Shown: positions 12,851 through 24,300 of the stretch, one piece after another | Layout of the letters: the number at the start of each line of letters is the position of its first letter | Numbering within the stretch: the first letter of the stretch is position 1 | NCBI GenBank assembly: GCA_034509425.1 | Contig: JAVTVJ010000846.1 | Span: forward strand, 806,001-870,000 | Source of the DNA: Eopsaltria australis | Taxonomy: Eukaryota; Chordata; Aves; Passeriformes; Petroicidae | DNA length: 64,000 bases | Direction of reading: 5' to 3' | Made by a program: the position numbers and the translations under genes | The notes under the pieces: model-generated | What the model saw: the letters and a program-made list of their open reading frames with translations, nothing else | What the model was told of the DNA's origin: nothing | The model's database searches: none

Positions 12851-15800
12851 ATCACACATGCTGGGAGGGGATGAATCTCTCTCTCAGCACAAAGCAAAGC
12901 AATCATGTATCTACCCTGATTTATGCCAAGGTACTTGCATTCCCACAGACTTCTCCTGATGCAACCAGCACCACGACGTATGTTACTGAGTACAAGGGTC
13001 ATTACTCTCTGCTTTCACCAAGCAGTAAAACACTCAAAAATGCAATCTTCAGATTTACAGAAAACTGCATTATTTAACATCTGTACCAGAGACATTCTAC
13101 ATTAAAGCAACAACAGAAAAAAGGCGTTACACTTACCTAAAAGAGCTTTCTAAATGGCATGTATTATTTGGCCTACGTACTATTATTTCTATTCATAATT
13201 AATGGAAATGTAGCAATTTTTTGCTAATGGAAAAGAACCACTGCAAAGAGCACTTTGATTGCATTATATTTATTACCCATCTTAGGAACTAAATATGCAC
13301 TTAACCTGTAATTAAGGGTACACAATAAGAGCTTTGTAAATATTGCAATTGAAAATGTCCTCTTAACACCACTTAGTAGCATTAGGCAAAATTTTTGCTC
13401 TAAGGACTGTCTCTTTGAAGTGCTAAAATTGTTTTTCTGGAAGAAAAAAAGAAAGAAAAGAAAAAGCTTAAATGTAGGACTGCCTTGTTTCCCTACAGCT
13501 TTCACACTTACTTGCCAAATGCTGTGCGTTCAATCAACACTGCATGTGAAAAATAATAAAAAATACAGTCTGTGATGGTCTGAAACTTCCCTCTTTGCTG
13601 GGGAGCATGAAGAATGGGTCCAAATGGGAAAAATCCAATGGGCAAAATCTGCTCACAAAAAAAATTCAAACATTTTGGCTTGGAAGCCGTCCCATTGCTT
13701 AACAGCATACAGCAAAGTGGGCAAGGACGCTTGGTCTGCGCTTTACAGGGGGTAGTCACTCTTGACTTTGCCTAATTTCTGATCACTTCTGTTTCCCTTT
13801 GCCATGACACTCAATCCTGACTTTGAGGCTTTATGCGGAACGGATAGATGTTACTGTAATATGGAAAGCAGAGAAAGTGTGTGCAAACGTGCTCTTTGCT
13901 CGCTGTGCCCTCTGAAGAGGGCCATGCCTGACCCCACAGGTACATAACTGCTATCCTGACAATGTGGCTGGAACATTAACATTCCACAAAAAGGGTTCTG
14001 CGCTCCTACCTTGTCACATGGCTAAACAAGAGCTAAGAGTGCTTCTCATTTTGTGATAATTGGCAACACAGTTTGACCTTAGAAAAGCTTTATAATTCAG
14101 TCACCCCAGGACATTCAGTTTCAAAAAGAGGAAAGAAGACTAAGGGACATAAATAAACCTCAGATAACTTGCAATTTCTTAGTAGAATTTTAAAAGCCTC
14201 TCAAATCCAAAAGCAATGTATTTTTTCTTAGGAGTAATGAATGTCAAAGCCTTAGGCTCAAATATTTAATCATTCTCCTCCAATCTTTCAGTGATGATTC
14301 ATCTTCCAGACATATGGGATTATTTACAATTATATGTATAAGTCTTTTAAAAATGGACATTTTAAAATTAATTTTTCACTTCTTTTAAGATTTTGGTCTC
14401 ATATCTCACTGGGTTGATTTATTAAATAAGCTTGCAATTCATAAATAATCTAGAAGCAGAGTTCAAAGGAAAACAACACTGACTGGAATATTTCTGGTGT
14501 CCTTTGGAGAATGCAGAATGCCACGTGGATGAGCAGCACGTGCCACATGCTTACAGAAGCAATTTAATTCCCAGTAATATTGAGGGAGAGAGGAAATCTT
14601 CATGACAATGCCATACCCTGATATTATGTGAACAAATAAAAAGGAAGGGTTTGAGGTTCCCTGAAAGTGTGACTTGGATGGAATTAGCATTTGTCTTCAA
14701 ATTACCCAGTGTAACAGCTGTCCCAACGTTAATAATGACTTTGGCACTGCTCTCGGGAGATGCTCTTTCTAGTCTATCTGTATTTCCTCTGAGCAGAGTT
14801 AGCAGCTGTTATAGTAAATTACAGATTCTCTGTTAGAATGCCTTATACTTTTTTCTGTTGGAGCTTCACGCCTGGACATTCAGGGAGGGGAGAACAGCCA
14901 TGCTGCTACAGCTGAAAGTGCTTTCCTATTTAAGACCCTTGAGAGTCTAATAATAAGACTTACTACAGGTCACAGGCTGCAGATAGCTTGGAGCTGCCAT
15001 TTCACACATTTTCTCTGGAAGTGTGTATCACTTTTTAAGTCAAGAAATTTGTGACTGAATCAACATTGATGGTTAGGCTCAGAATTGGTGGCATTAGAGG
15101 GTAGGATATCCCTTGGTTTCATAGGTGCTGTACCTGACCATGATCATGACAGGTATTTCTTCCACTCCCAGAGTGTAATCCGTCACTGAAAACTGCTCCT
15201 GGTGCTGTGTAACTTGCAAGGGATGCTGAGTGCCAAGACAAGGACAGACAGACAACTCAGGGAATGTGAGGGAAGATAGAATATACTACAGCAGGAATTT
15301 GGGCAAATAGAGGCAGAAAATTCTTGATGATTCTTGCCATGGCATCAACTCTAGCTAAACTTCTTTTTTTGTCTACTTAAACTCTAAATTTTAATCCAGT
15401 GCGTATCACAGAGCAAATTTAGTTGTTTGTCAAAAAAGCTGCAATCCCCCAGAATTACCTCCATTTCAGATATCTCTGCTAAGTGTGAGACTATCTCCTG
15501 TTCTCCAGCCTGTACATTTATTGAAAAATAATGCCAGGCACACAGTCTCCCTCATCTGACCTTCTTTCTAAATTCTACCCATGTAGAAATGTTATGAAAA
15601 TTAAAAAAAAATTACTGCCCTCCCCCCTTTTTTCATTCAAATTATTAAAAAAAAAAAACCAAACCAAAGTCAGATGCATTTTTAAAAGTCAGCCTTGAAA
15701 TATCTCAGCTAAATCCAGCTGGCTTCAGCTGATATGCCTCAAACTCCACATTTCCTCAGTAATCTGGCTGCCATAGCATGTTCTTATTTCTCTTGCCACA

Positions 15801-16509
15801 ACAGGGAGGTGTTCTCCATTAAACAAGATGACAGAATAAACAGGTGATATTCTAATAAAAATATCTGCTTAGATTTAAAACAGAAATTTCTACTAGTCAC
15901 TGTCTGCCACAGCTGTCAGACTTGACCACAGAAGCCAGCCACTTAGTCTGTCCTCAGTTCCAGTGCTTCCCACAAGATGTTCACAGTTCTGCAGCACGAT
16001 GATGCTAAATTCAAACTTTTTGGATATTATTCACAGATCATATCATGCTAACAATCACTCTGGCTTCAGTTTAATCTGAGTATTAGTCTCATATTTTTCT
16101 TTTAAAGTTCCCAGTGGATATGAGTGCCCCAATGTGCTGTGCACAGAAGTAGAACCTGCTTAAATGAGCTGGTATTTCTACAAGAGTGTTAAAAAGGAGA
16201 TGTATAGATGGACCCGATACAAAGCTTTACAGCAAATCAGAAACTAGATATCAGGATGCAGATGTCTCACCATTGTCATTCCAATCTGCAGATGCAGCCA
16301 CATCTCTGGATTGAATGATGCAGTCAACACAGATAAAGTTCTCTATAAGTAAGAAAAAAAAAGGAAAAAGGGGAATAATTTAGCCGCCCATAATACAAAA
16401 TAAATATAAACTAAACAGATCACTCTTCAAGTATCATATTCTGAATTCTAATATATTCATAATTAAGGAAGAAACAAAAAACTGTTTCATCCATAAAACT
16501 GCAAGGAAT
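12851..16509. other. AT-rich unique sequence, no gene seen
   Basis: No repeat family or exon recognised. It contains the E-box cluster at 14521-14549. Long A and T runs occur at 15602-15670. Open frames reach only about 90 codons. Confidence 0.5.
14521..14549. promoter_or_regulatory. Two CACGTG E-boxes plus CACATG
   Basis: Perfect CACGTG hexamers lie at 14522-14527 (inside CCACGTGG) and 14538-14543 (inside GCACGTGC), with a CACATG variant at 14544-14549. CACGTG is the known binding site of bHLH-ZIP and CLOCK/BMAL-type factors, and clustering of two within 22 bases is more suggestive than a single site. Function is inference only: no promoter, TSS or gene is visible nearby. Confidence 0.3.
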
Positions 16510-16760
16510 GTAAAATTTGCATTTCAGCCCATTAAAAAATTGCCTGCACAATATTCATTTAAGGAGGAAACTGCAAATGATCATCATTAAATGTTTTCTG
16601 AGGAGAACAGAAACCTAGATGACATAGCAGATGTAATTGCATTCCATACTAATTAACTGAGAATTTTCATTGAAATTAATTAGCATCCTATTGGGCATAT
16701 AAGGTTAGCTAGGGCATAGCTGTATTAACAGATTCTGATGATAATTAATCAAGAGGAATT
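16510..16760. promoter_or_regulatory. Possible conserved noncoding element
   Basis: A perfect POU octamer ATTTGCAT lies at 16515-16522, and three TAATTA homeodomain cores at 16650-16655, 16677-16682 and 16742-16747. The segment is free of simple repeats and of recognisable transposons. This site mix is typical of developmental enhancers in gene deserts, but TAATTA is also frequent by chance in AT-rich DNA, so the call is tentative. Confidence 0.25.
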
Positions 16761-17429
16761 TTAATGCACTGCTTTGTTATTAGTGGGCTGTCCCAGTAGA
16801 GAAGAGTTTTGCTAGATTATCCTAGATTCACAAAATTTGAAGTGTGATATGGTTTTGTCCTTTTGTCTTTTGAAAGGAAAAAAGAAATTAAAAATGGGGA
16901 CTGTTCATACTTGTTCTAACCTGTAATTTAATTTTTGAGTTCTTTTACTCCACATTTTATGCCAAGATTTCTTTTGGGGATAAGCAGTCAGTCCACTGTG
17001 GTAGGACTAATAAGCTATGTTAAACAGCAGGGCACTGGTAATGAATGCACAACCTTTGATTTTTACTTGATTTTTTTCTATTCTCATCCCTTGACCTTTC
17101 ACACCTTTCTAATTTCACCTTGTTACTCCAAAACCTTGTCATAAAAAAGCAGACATCTATCACATAAAAGCCATCGTGTGAGGCTATCGATCTGCCATTC
17201 TGAACAGTGCAAAAGGGGCCTTTTCACATGATCCTAAGGCTTCTTTTGCACAGATTATTCAGAACAGTCAAAGAGACACATTGTGACAATTCCAAACTAT
17301 TTGCCACATGGTAAGTATCCCACTCACTTGAGTGAATTGGTGTTGAATTTCCCTTAACACCACAAACACAGATTACAGACACCTGTTGACTAAGGGAACC
17401 CAGAAGATGGGGGCTTTTTCAGAGCTTAG
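16761..17429. other. AT-rich unique sequence with a strong stem-loop
   Basis: Holds the stem-loop at 17198-17264, listed separately, and otherwise no feature I can name before CR1 begins. Confidence 0.5.
17198..17264 (+). ncRNA. Candidate hairpin RNA (pre-miRNA-like)
   Basis: The 67-base segment folds by inspection into one arm. TTCTGAA (17198-17204) pairs with 17258-17264. GTGCAAAAG (17207-17215) pairs with 17243-17251. Two G-U pairs follow (17216-17217 with 17241-17242), then GCCTT (17218-17222) with 17236-17240. The loop is 13 bases, and one asymmetric internal loop (2 versus 6 bases) interrupts the lower stem. Pairing may extend further down (GTGT at 17176-17179 with 17276-17279). Size and shape suit a microRNA precursor. 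Strand cannot be decided from DNA, because either strand would fold; plus is arbitrary. I do not recognise a known miRNA seed. An inverted-repeat relic is the alternative. Confidence 0.3.
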
Positions 17430-17632
17430 CAAAGTTTTTTATACTTTCATGATACTGTTTTGATACTACTATTTAGTATCCTTCTGGACAAAATGTCCAG
17501 CGCACATGTAGACAAGCCCATAATATGCTGGATGAACAGCTGGCTGGGGGGTTGGGCTCAAAGGGTTACAATAAAGGGTCTTGCATCCACCTGTCACCAC
17601 TGAGGTTACACAGGGTTCTGGTTTAGGTCCAG
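17430..17632 (+). mobile_element. CR1 LINE fragment, part 1 (RT)
   Basis: Sense-strand remnant of the CR1 ORF2 reverse transcriptase. The segment at about 17490-17632 corresponds to the stretch that runs from the AFDTV-type motif, through the WLxGRAQRV region, towards the PQGSVLGP block. CTTCTGGACAAAATGTCCAG at 17481-17500 and GGGCTCAAAGGGTTACA at about 17554-17570 are typical CR1 text. Frameshifts and stops make it non-functional. It stops at 17632, where an antisense LTR begins, and CR1 text resumes after that LTR. The catalytic FADD box is not present in either part. Confidence 0.85.
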
Positions 17633-18631
17633 TGCCACAGCTGGGCACGGGAGAGAAAAATTTAATGAAGGCTGTATGAGTTAATGACCGTGAGAAAACA
17701 AGCCAATGGCAGAACAGCTCAACTTAAGAGATACAAACTGAATTTATTATGAAGAAAGTCAGGGGATGATAACGAGAAATAAAATAAGTCCTTGAAAAAC
17801 ACATTTTCTTCACTAGCCCCTTCCTCCTTCCCACTGACAGCACAGGGAGTCAGGGCATGGGGATTTTGGTCAGCTCATCCCCTGATGTTTTCTTCCACTG
17901 CTCAGGGAGAGGAGTCTTTCCCCTGTGAAATTGTGGGGTGCCTCCCATGGGGGACAGTTCTCTGTGATCCTCTCAAGTGTGGGCTCACTCTCACAAGCAG
18001 CAGTCTCCCCCAAACTGCTGCAATGTGAGTCCCTCCCGTAGCCACACAGTCCTCCCAAAACTGCTGTGGCATGGGTCACTCTCCCCTGGGGTGCAGCCCC
18101 AGGACACGCTGCTCCAGCCTGGGAGCAGGGGCCCCCTCTCTCCATGGGTCTCCTGCTGGATCACAGCCTGCTCCAGGCATCCACCTGCTCTGGCGTGAGC
18201 ACCTCCCCCATGGGCTGTGTGTGGATCTCTGCATCCCCCGTGGATCCCCATGGGCTGCAGGGGCACAGCTGCTTCACCATGGTCCTCACCACGACCTGCA
18301 GAGGCACCTTGCCTCTGGAGCCTGGAGCATCTCCTGCCCCTCCTTCTCCACTGACCTTGGTGTCTCCATGTTGTTTCCCTCACATGCTCTCATCCCCTTC
18401 TCTTCTTTGGCTAGAAAAAAACGTGCCCCTTTGGCTTGATTTTCTTCTTAAAAATGTCATCACAGAGGCGTTCCCAGCCTATCTAATTGGGCCAGCAGCA
18501 TGTCCATCTTCAGAGCCATTGGAGATTGGCTCTGCCAGACATGGTGGAAACTTCCAGGAGCTTCTCACAGAAGCCACCTCTGTGGCCCCCCTGCTACCAA
18601 GAACCAGGCTGTGAAAAACCAGCACAGTACA
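17633..18631 (-). mobile_element. Solo LTR, ERVL-like, antisense
   Basis: A roughly 1-kb GC-rich LTR that reads on the minus strand. It starts TGTACTGTGC at 18631 and ends in TGGCA at 17633, so the TG...CA termini are present. Seen on the minus strand are the family phrases CTTCTGTGAGAAGC (near 18570), CGCCTCTGTGATGAC then TTTAAGAAG (near 18450-18480, TATA-like) and CACCAAGGTCAGTG (near 18350-18365), followed by a degenerate array of Trp/Pro-coding modules. An AATAAA polyadenylation signal lies near 17741. There is no gag, pol or env and no second LTR in tandem, hence a solo LTR. Target duplications are not clean (TCCAG against TTAAG). Long frames on both strands (up to 182 codons) come from the GC-rich modules and are not genes. 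Confidence 0.82.
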
Positions 18632-18795
18632 TTAAGTAAATTAGGGGGACTCTCAAGGGTGGACTTTCTCAAGGGTGGAGAGGCCTGGCAGAGAGATCTG
18701 GACAGACTAAGAATAAGAATCTGTACAATCACCAGCCATATGAAACTTAAGAAAAGCAAATTCTCCACCTGGGATGGGGCAACACTGTTTATACA
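18632..18795 (+). mobile_element. CR1 LINE fragment, part 2 (RT)
   Basis: CR1 text resumes right after the LTR: AAATTAGGGGGACT, then GGCAGAGAGATCTGGACAGACT at about 18688-18709, which encodes the typical QRDLDRL motif just downstream of the FADD box. About 80 bases that should lie between the two parts (including the FADD box) are missing, so a deletion accompanied or preceded the LTR insertion. The similarity fades after about 18795 and the CR1 3' end is not present. Confidence 0.82.
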
Positions 18796-20212
18796 TACAA
18801 AGATTTATTATAAGATGCAAAAATAATATTTAGAAGACTTTAAAGCAATTTTGTTATATTTTATTGCATTTCAGTGAACAATTTTAATGGACAACATTTT
18901 TACAATTGATACCAATGCTAAGTCCTACTATGAACGAGATTACCTGTCTTCAAAAGTGTAGGGTTAATTTCTCTTCTATATTTGTTCAATATATGTTCTA
19001 TGACTAAATAGTGTGAAAGTATAATATTATACTTAGAAACTAGATGTAACTATTTGCACTTGAGAAGCGAAATTTCCCTAAGATATTGGACAGTACAACT
19101 TTGCAAGTGTCTGACTGCAGAAAGCAGTGTGAAATTGTGTGTGGAAGTATACTATAATTAGTGGTCCATAGAAACATTGCTGAGCTAGCTCTCCAAATTA
19201 TGATTTACCATGCTGGCAAGTCAAAATTTTCTTACTAAATGGGTAATGAAAGAGATAGTAGAGTACAAGGAATACACATTACAAAATGAGACTTTTCTGT
19301 AAAAATCCCAAGGATTATTGGGATACAAGAAGTAGCCCTAATGTCATCCTTTTTTCTTCCAAATCAGAAGTTTTCCAGTTAAGTCTTGACTAAGTTCATC
19401 AAAGTTTAGAGGGAACCTTACACTTTTCTGGACAAACTTTGTCCTGCTGTTTCTAAGATTTTTGATTAATTATAGAACCCATCTTCCATGTAAGCTATCT
19501 TTTTATCTTTCGTTAATGTCTGGGGGTTTTTTGCTAGCAATTACTTTAATCTTTCTCCTTCAGCATTTTCCACTAGCATGAATGAACACCCACGATTAAG
19601 GAGGATATCTGGTTAGGATGAGATTAAATAAAACTGGATTTAAAATCAATTCAAAACCTGGGAGTCATAGAAAAAACAGAAAATAACCATGTGTGAGGTA
19701 CATGTTGATAACTCGAATGCAAAAGCTTTTCCTTAATTTTTTATTTAATTTATAACTTAGATATTGAGGAGTGGTGTTAATTTAAAAACCAATGTAGTAA
19801 GATATTTGTGGTTTAAATTGCAATGATCTAATTTGGGGGTGTATTTTACTTTTATTTAAGAAACAAAAATATTATCCTCCTGTAGGCTTTTAGTAGAGAA
19901 ACTACTTCTGAATGTGTCACTTCATGTTTTACACTGACAAAAAAAACCAAACTTAAAACTCCGTGTCAGGCAGAATCAGTAATCAGTGTCAGTTTGTTAT
20001 GTATTTGCTCTCTGAACCCTTGTTAGAATCAGAAGTACATGTTTGCACATCTTACCTGTAAGTGCCATTAAACATTAATAATATTGTGGTACACTGCATA
20101 TGTAAATAAATGACTTTATCTTGGAACACTGAATTTTTTCAAGTATGAAAACAGTAATTTTAGAGATGTTAAGACAATATTTGAAAATTGTTCTGATGTC
20201 TGACTGAATCCC
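18796..20212. other. AT-rich sequence between the two LTRs
   Basis: About 1.4 kb of AT-rich sequence separating two opposite-facing LTRs. No retroviral internal region (gag, protease, RT) is recognisable, so the two LTRs are not the ends of one provirus. No gene seen. Confidence 0.6.
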
Positions 20213-21177
20213 TGCTCTATTGGGTTAGTGTGGCAGTGGTTGGTAGTAGGGGGCTGCTGCTGGCCAAGGCAATCAGAAATGGTGGTAACGCCTCTGTGAT
20301 TTAAGGCAAGGCTGTGGTGTGGATGTTATTGTTGCCAGAGAAGACTGAGGTGAGAATACTTGAGAGGAATAGCTCTGCAGACACCAAGGTCAGTGCAGAA
20401 AGGGAGGCAGAAGGTGCTCCAGGCACTGAAGCTGATTCCCCTGCAGCCCCTGGTGCAGCCCATGGTGAAGCAGCTGTGCCCCTGCAGCCCATGGAGATCC
20501 ATGGGGATGCAGAGAGCCACCTGCAGCCTGTGAAGGAGCCCCAGACTGGAGCAGATGGATGCCTGAGAGGAGGCTGTGACCCCTTGGGAGGCCTGTGCTG
20601 GAAGAGACTCCTGGCAGGGACCTGTAGATCCATGGAGAGAGCAGCCCACCCTGGAGCAGGTCCCCTGGTGTGACTTGTGAGCCAGTGGGGGATCCATGTT
20701 GAAGTAGTCTGTGCCTGAAGGACTGCACCTTGTGGAAGAGCCCTCCATGTTGGAGCAGTTCATGGAGAACTGTTGCTCATGGGATAGACTCATGCTGGGG
20801 AAGTTTATAGACAAGTCTCCCATGGGAGGCACCCCACATTGGAGTAGTGAAAGGACTCCTCTTCCTGAGCAGCAGAAACATGTGATGAACTGAGTGTAAC
20901 CCTCATTTCCTGTTTGTCTGTGCTGCTGGTGGGACACAGAATCTTGGAAGAAGGAAGATGTGGGGGGAAGGCATTTTTAGGATTTATTTTACTTCTCATT
21001 ATCCTGCTCTGATTTTGTTAGTAATAAGTTCAGTGGATACCCCAAGTGGAGTCCCTTTTGCCCAGGACAGTATTTGGTGAGTGATCTCTCACAGACCTTA
21101 TCTCAACTTCTGAACCTTTGTTGTGATAGAGCAGTTTTGGTGAGTGCCTGGCATCTACCCAGGGCCAGTCCATTATA
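20213..21177 (+). mobile_element. Solo LTR, ERVL-like, sense
   Basis: Same family as the LTR at 17633-18631 but in the opposite orientation. It starts near 20213 (TGCTCTATTGGG), but has lost a block after the GGTAGTAGGGGG motif (20242-20253), which runs directly into GCTGGCCAAGGC (20259-20270). GCCTCTGTGATTTAAGG lies at 20291-20307, CACCAAGGTCAGTG at 20380-20393, the degenerate module array at 20420-20880, and the R/U5-like end with CTCATTATCC (20996-21005) and TGGTGAGTGCCTGGC (21139-21153). The segment 20461-20520 matches the reverse complement of 18221-18282 with about four differences. The usual AATAAA has become AATAAG. No internal viral sequence follows. CR1 text begins almost at once. 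Confidence 0.82.
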
Positions 21178-21184
21178 GAAGCTC

Positions 21185-21375
21185 TCACAGAAAACATGAG
21201 GCAGTGGAACAGGCTCTCCAGGGAACTGGTCACAGCACCAGCTTCCCAGAGTTCAAGGAACACTTGAACATTGTGTGACTCTTAGGGATGGTGCTGTGCA
21301 GGGGCAGGAGTTGGGCTGGGTGATCCTTGGAGGTCCCTTCCAACTCAGTATTTTCTGTAATTCTGTGATTCTATT
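21185..21375 (+). mobile_element. CR1 LINE, 3' end fragment
   Basis: Sense-strand CR1 3' end. GGCAGTGGAACAGGCTCTCC at 21200-21219, GAGTTGGGCTGGGTGATCCTT at about 21308-21328, and the terminal ATTCTGTGATTCTA repeat at about 21360-21373. Heavily 5'-truncated, with no open frame. It directly abuts the 3' side of the LTR at 20213-21177. Confidence 0.93.
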
Positions 21376-24300
21376 TGCTACATACAGACTCTTGACTTTT
21401 AAAAGCTGCCGAGGGAAGGCATTTTAAAATAAGATTCTCTGCTTTTCTTGTACGTAGTGTTTACATCAATGTTATATAATCCTATAAAATGCAGGTCACT
21501 GCTTTTGAGACAGTGACATCAAGGTGTGCTTCTTTCACCCAGATTTTTATACCACCCCCATCAATCTGGTGGCTGTGTGTCTAAGCAGTAAACATGATAC
21601 TTCTGCTCAAAATAGAAAAAATATTCACAATTTTCCTCGCTGAAAAATTTGTTTTAACTCTTAATCTGTTTCCCTTACAGCAATAAACCCCAATGAATTC
21701 TATGAAGTACAATGAGAAAATATCCAAATCAGATCGTTAGTTTCATACAACAATGAAGTGTTGATAAAAAATCACACAGCAGTTAGTAAAAGCAAAACTG
21801 ATACTAATCACTTTACATGTCAGTGATTTACCAGGGTGACCTTAAAAGAAAAGTGCTGAAGATATTTGAGGGTTTTAGACAGTGGAATTTGGCCTCTTTG
21901 AAAGCAACACTTGATAGTATTATGTATATGCCTTTGCTCTAAACTCATGCTTTACCTTAAAAAGAGAAAAATCACATAGTTATTCTATTACTACCTACAC
22001 ATTCTGGACTGCCTGTAATAGTCTCTGAAGTACCTAAAAGAAACAATGTTTTAATTCTGCATAAATAAATAAGTTGCAGATATTGTTTGTTGCTTTCACA
22101 CTCTTCAAAAAGCAAACTCAAAATTCAAGGTTGTTTATTCTTTGCCTATATTAAAATTGTTTTGCACATATGCATTGAAAAGTTTAATAACAGCGAACAC
22201 AGAATGGCTGAGACAAAACCTCTTGTACAGCAAATGGTCTTTGTTTACTGTTTTGGTAATAGAGAACAATAACAGCCAACCTAACTAGCCTGTCAGCTGG
22301 GCTTTTTGTTTCTTCGCTTGAAGGCTTGGACCAGGGAAAATTTAGCCATAAAACTAGATGCATTGCAAATATTTCAGGGCTTTTTTTCTGGTTACAATTC
22401 TACAAAATTTGCCTGCGTAGACAGTGATTTCTTTGGGTTTTAGATATATAAGGGTGCCTGGAGAAGTGAAGTCTCCTGTGGACACTTGGTTGATCAGGTC
22501 CTGTTTTCCTCTACAGCAAGCTGCTTCTGCATGAACTTTATGGGGAAATAATTGAAAGTAACTAAGTTACCATGGCTTAATGACATGTCACTGTCAACCA
22601 AGCCAAAACAGATCACCACGTCTATGTCCCTACCTCTCTGCAAGAAAGAAATGAACATGTTTGCTCATACCATCATTTTCTTCATTAACCTAAGTGCCTG
22701 GCAGGATCATTCCATAGACCCAGTCATGGATTTTTTATAAATGATAACCTTGGTTCAAAATCTCATAGAATGAACTTCTGATTTAAAAACAAAGATGTAT
22801 CTGTATCCATTTCATTTAATATACTGTATCTTTGTGTGAAGGTTATGGATATCTTGGGACAGTATGTTTTTTCCCATTCTCACAGGTGCTAAAAAAACTT
22901 GGCTATGCATTCAGCAACACCATCTGTTGAGGGAAGACACATTATGAAGTGCAACAAATATATAAAAGGCACTTAGAAAATAATACACTAACGCAAAAAT
23001 TTGAGGAAGAGTCTATAAAATAAATAGTATTTATATGCAATGTGTGAAGTGAATATATCAGTGCTGGAAAAAATACTCTTTAACTGTTTAAAAGCAGTAT
23101 TTTCATTTTTCCGTTATCTTCAGTATTTCAAGCCACCTAATAAGTTAGAATCAGTTTGAATCTAAAAATACAAAAAAAAAAAAGAAAGAATGAATCTCAT
23201 AAAACCACAAGCAATACTCAGAACTGTAGCAGAATATTGCACAATTCTACCAACACAGTTTACGACAAACACAAGCAATGTTTTTGTAGAACTGGGTAAA
23301 GGTTTATGAGTCCCAGAACTTGCTTGTCTTTCTTTTTCCAAGTGTGTATTGGCTCAATGTAAGCTATTAATTCTCCTTGCAAATGTTTTGTAATAACCTA
23401 CAGGACTCAGTACTCTACCATGGAAATTCATAACCAATGCTGGATATTAAAATTTGCAGTAATGTTTTCAAGATATGAGTCAAGGATACATCAGATCCTA
23501 CTTAGCTTCACAAAGTTCAATATTAATCTTTCATTGTTGCAATGAAAAATACCTCAGGCAGGCATTAGTGCTATGCTATATATGAAAAAAAAGAAGGGCA
23601 CAGTCTGAAGAGCTATTAGTTTTGAAGATTGTCTGTTTTCTCGTGGAAAACAACTCTCAAAAATGCTACGCCGCTGTTAGGCAAGACAAGGAACCAGAGG
23701 AAAAAAGATGATGTAGTGTTCCGCCACTGGTAGAAGATACAGTATAGACACTTTGTGAAGACCAGATGCTGACAACTGTGTTGTGATTGTCACTCTTTCT
23801 ATTGTAGTGCTAAATGACCCCAGGTATTCCCATGAGTAAACTATGTCTAGTGAATTCCCACTTGATAAGCAAAACAGGAATGCCAACTCATGTGCGCCTC
23901 TTATCTTTCTGCTGCTTGAGAATTGTCAAGCTATGGGTACTTTGTGAGACTGTGGGACTTCATGACTTGAGGTATCAAAGAAGAAAGGAGTCAAGACAAG
24001 TAACACTTTCATTCCAATTGCCATGTAGATGCAGATAAAAGAGCGATTGCCTTTTGTGCTTTCCGACCCCTCAGTCTACCCCAATTTAGTGCAAACAAAG
24101 TAAATGCAGATGAGATTTCATTAACACAGTAACTAATCAGTGCAAACAGATCAGTTGTGTTTTCTGGAAAGATTAGGTCTGGGGTGGTAAAAATCTGTTC
24201 AAAATTAGACCTTATATAACCTTATGTAGGATAACCTTGGTTACCTCTTTTGCATGTTGAGAATAGCTGACATGCACAACACAACAGCTCTGTCCTCTTT

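Noticed and set aside
17870..18614. Frames of 91 to 182 codons on both strands
   Set aside because: All fall inside the ERVL-like solo LTR, whose GC-rich modules lack stops on either strand. LTRs of this family do not encode proteins.
20301..20937. Frames of 203, 112 and 110 codons on minus and 119 on plus
   Set aside because: Same reason: within the sense LTR copy.
17633..21177. One full provirus bounded by the two LTRs
   Set aside because: The LTRs face opposite directions and the 1.6 kb between them has no recognisable gag, pol or env.
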